From Setophaga petechia (taxonomy: Eukaryota; Chordata; Aves; Passeriformes; Parulidae): a DNA stretch of 64,000 nucleotides. The notes beneath the pieces were generated by a model. The model had not been told where the DNA came from. It made no database searches and was given only the letters and a program-made list of their open reading frames with translations. Below, piece by piece: positions 63,725-64,000 of the stretch. Position numbers and translations under genes: made by a program. Position 1 is the first letter of the stretch, and each line of letters begins with the position of its first letter. The DNA lies in assembly GCA_024362935.1 (NCBI GenBank), contig JANCRA010000014.1, forward strand, positions 11,463,258 to 11,527,257, given 5' to 3'.

Positions 63725-64000
63725 TTGCCCTCAAACACTTTCACTGGAAGTTCCAGAGCTACAGTCAATACTAATTTAGGGTAAGAATTATCTTAATGCA
63801 CAAACAAAAAAATCCCATGTAAGATTAAAAGCCTGGGGAGAAGGAAAGGGCAGGAGAGATAATTTCCAGCCTGTGATTCTAAATGCTTGATTGTTTAATC
63901 TTTTTCTGTTTCTGACATGAGGCTGTTTAAATTGCAGCATCTTGGGGTCAAGGATAGAGCTACAAAATCCCTACTGCTCTTGGGATGGTAGATGTTGTAA

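Larger units (their letters stand above)
54946..64000. other. Intergenic DNA downstream of TOX3
   Basis: No exon, RNA gene or conserved protein match was recognised on either strand. It includes AT-rich stretches that look like candidate conserved non-coding DNA (about 55590-55720 and 57400-57620), a GC-richer segment around 60530-60850, a TA-rich tract near 59734-59757, a short direct duplication at 62761-62810, an A-rich AAAC-like patch (about 63000-63115) and a CR1 3' end (about 63561-63724). In mammals the region 3' of TOX3 is gene-poor, which fits. Confidence 0.7.

Overview
This is a 64 kb, AT-rich vertebrate nuclear window holding one protein-coding gene, TOX3 (TOX high mobility group box family member 3, historically TNRC9/CAGF9), on the + strand. 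Exons 2 to 7 are present. The first coding exon and the promoter lie upstream of base 1. The gene was recognised from six exons whose translations, joined in order, give the known TOX3 layout: an FGNNNN start, acidic/proline-rich N-terminal blocks, a lysine-rich nuclear localisation signal, a single HMG box, and a long Gln/His/Met-rich C-terminus ending SQVSIF. Two CR1 LINE 3' ends (about 44.4 kb and 63.6 kb), the scarcity of other interspersed repeats and the moderately compact introns point to a sauropsid, most likely a bird. The species cannot be fixed from the sequence alone.

Layout: 1-29710 is the 3' part of intron 1, with simple repeats and a 35-unit, 16-bp minisatellite at 19653-20212. 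Coding exons are 29711-29776, 33661-33915, 48217-48486, 49808-50035, 51354-51434 and 53061-53810. All five introns between them are phase 0. The 3' UTR probably ends near 54.94 kb, after paired AATAAA signals. From there to 64000 I see non-coding intergenic DNA with a CR1 remnant and an A-rich patch. The window encodes 549 TOX3 residues; the 29-residue first exon known from mammals would bring the protein to about 578.

The most notable observations are the indel-free minisatellite, which stays open in all three forward frames and contains an exact 112-bp internal duplication; a donor-like CAG|GTCAGT at phase 0 five codons before the stop, suggesting the C-terminal tail may be a read-through of an ancestral exon-intron junction; a NAGNAG tandem acceptor at exon 3; and the all-symmetric exon structure. 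I found no second gene, mobile system, CRISPR array or RNA gene I could support, and no evidence of an undescribed multi-gene system. Comparisons with mammalian TOX3 rest on recalled family knowledge, not on an alignment.
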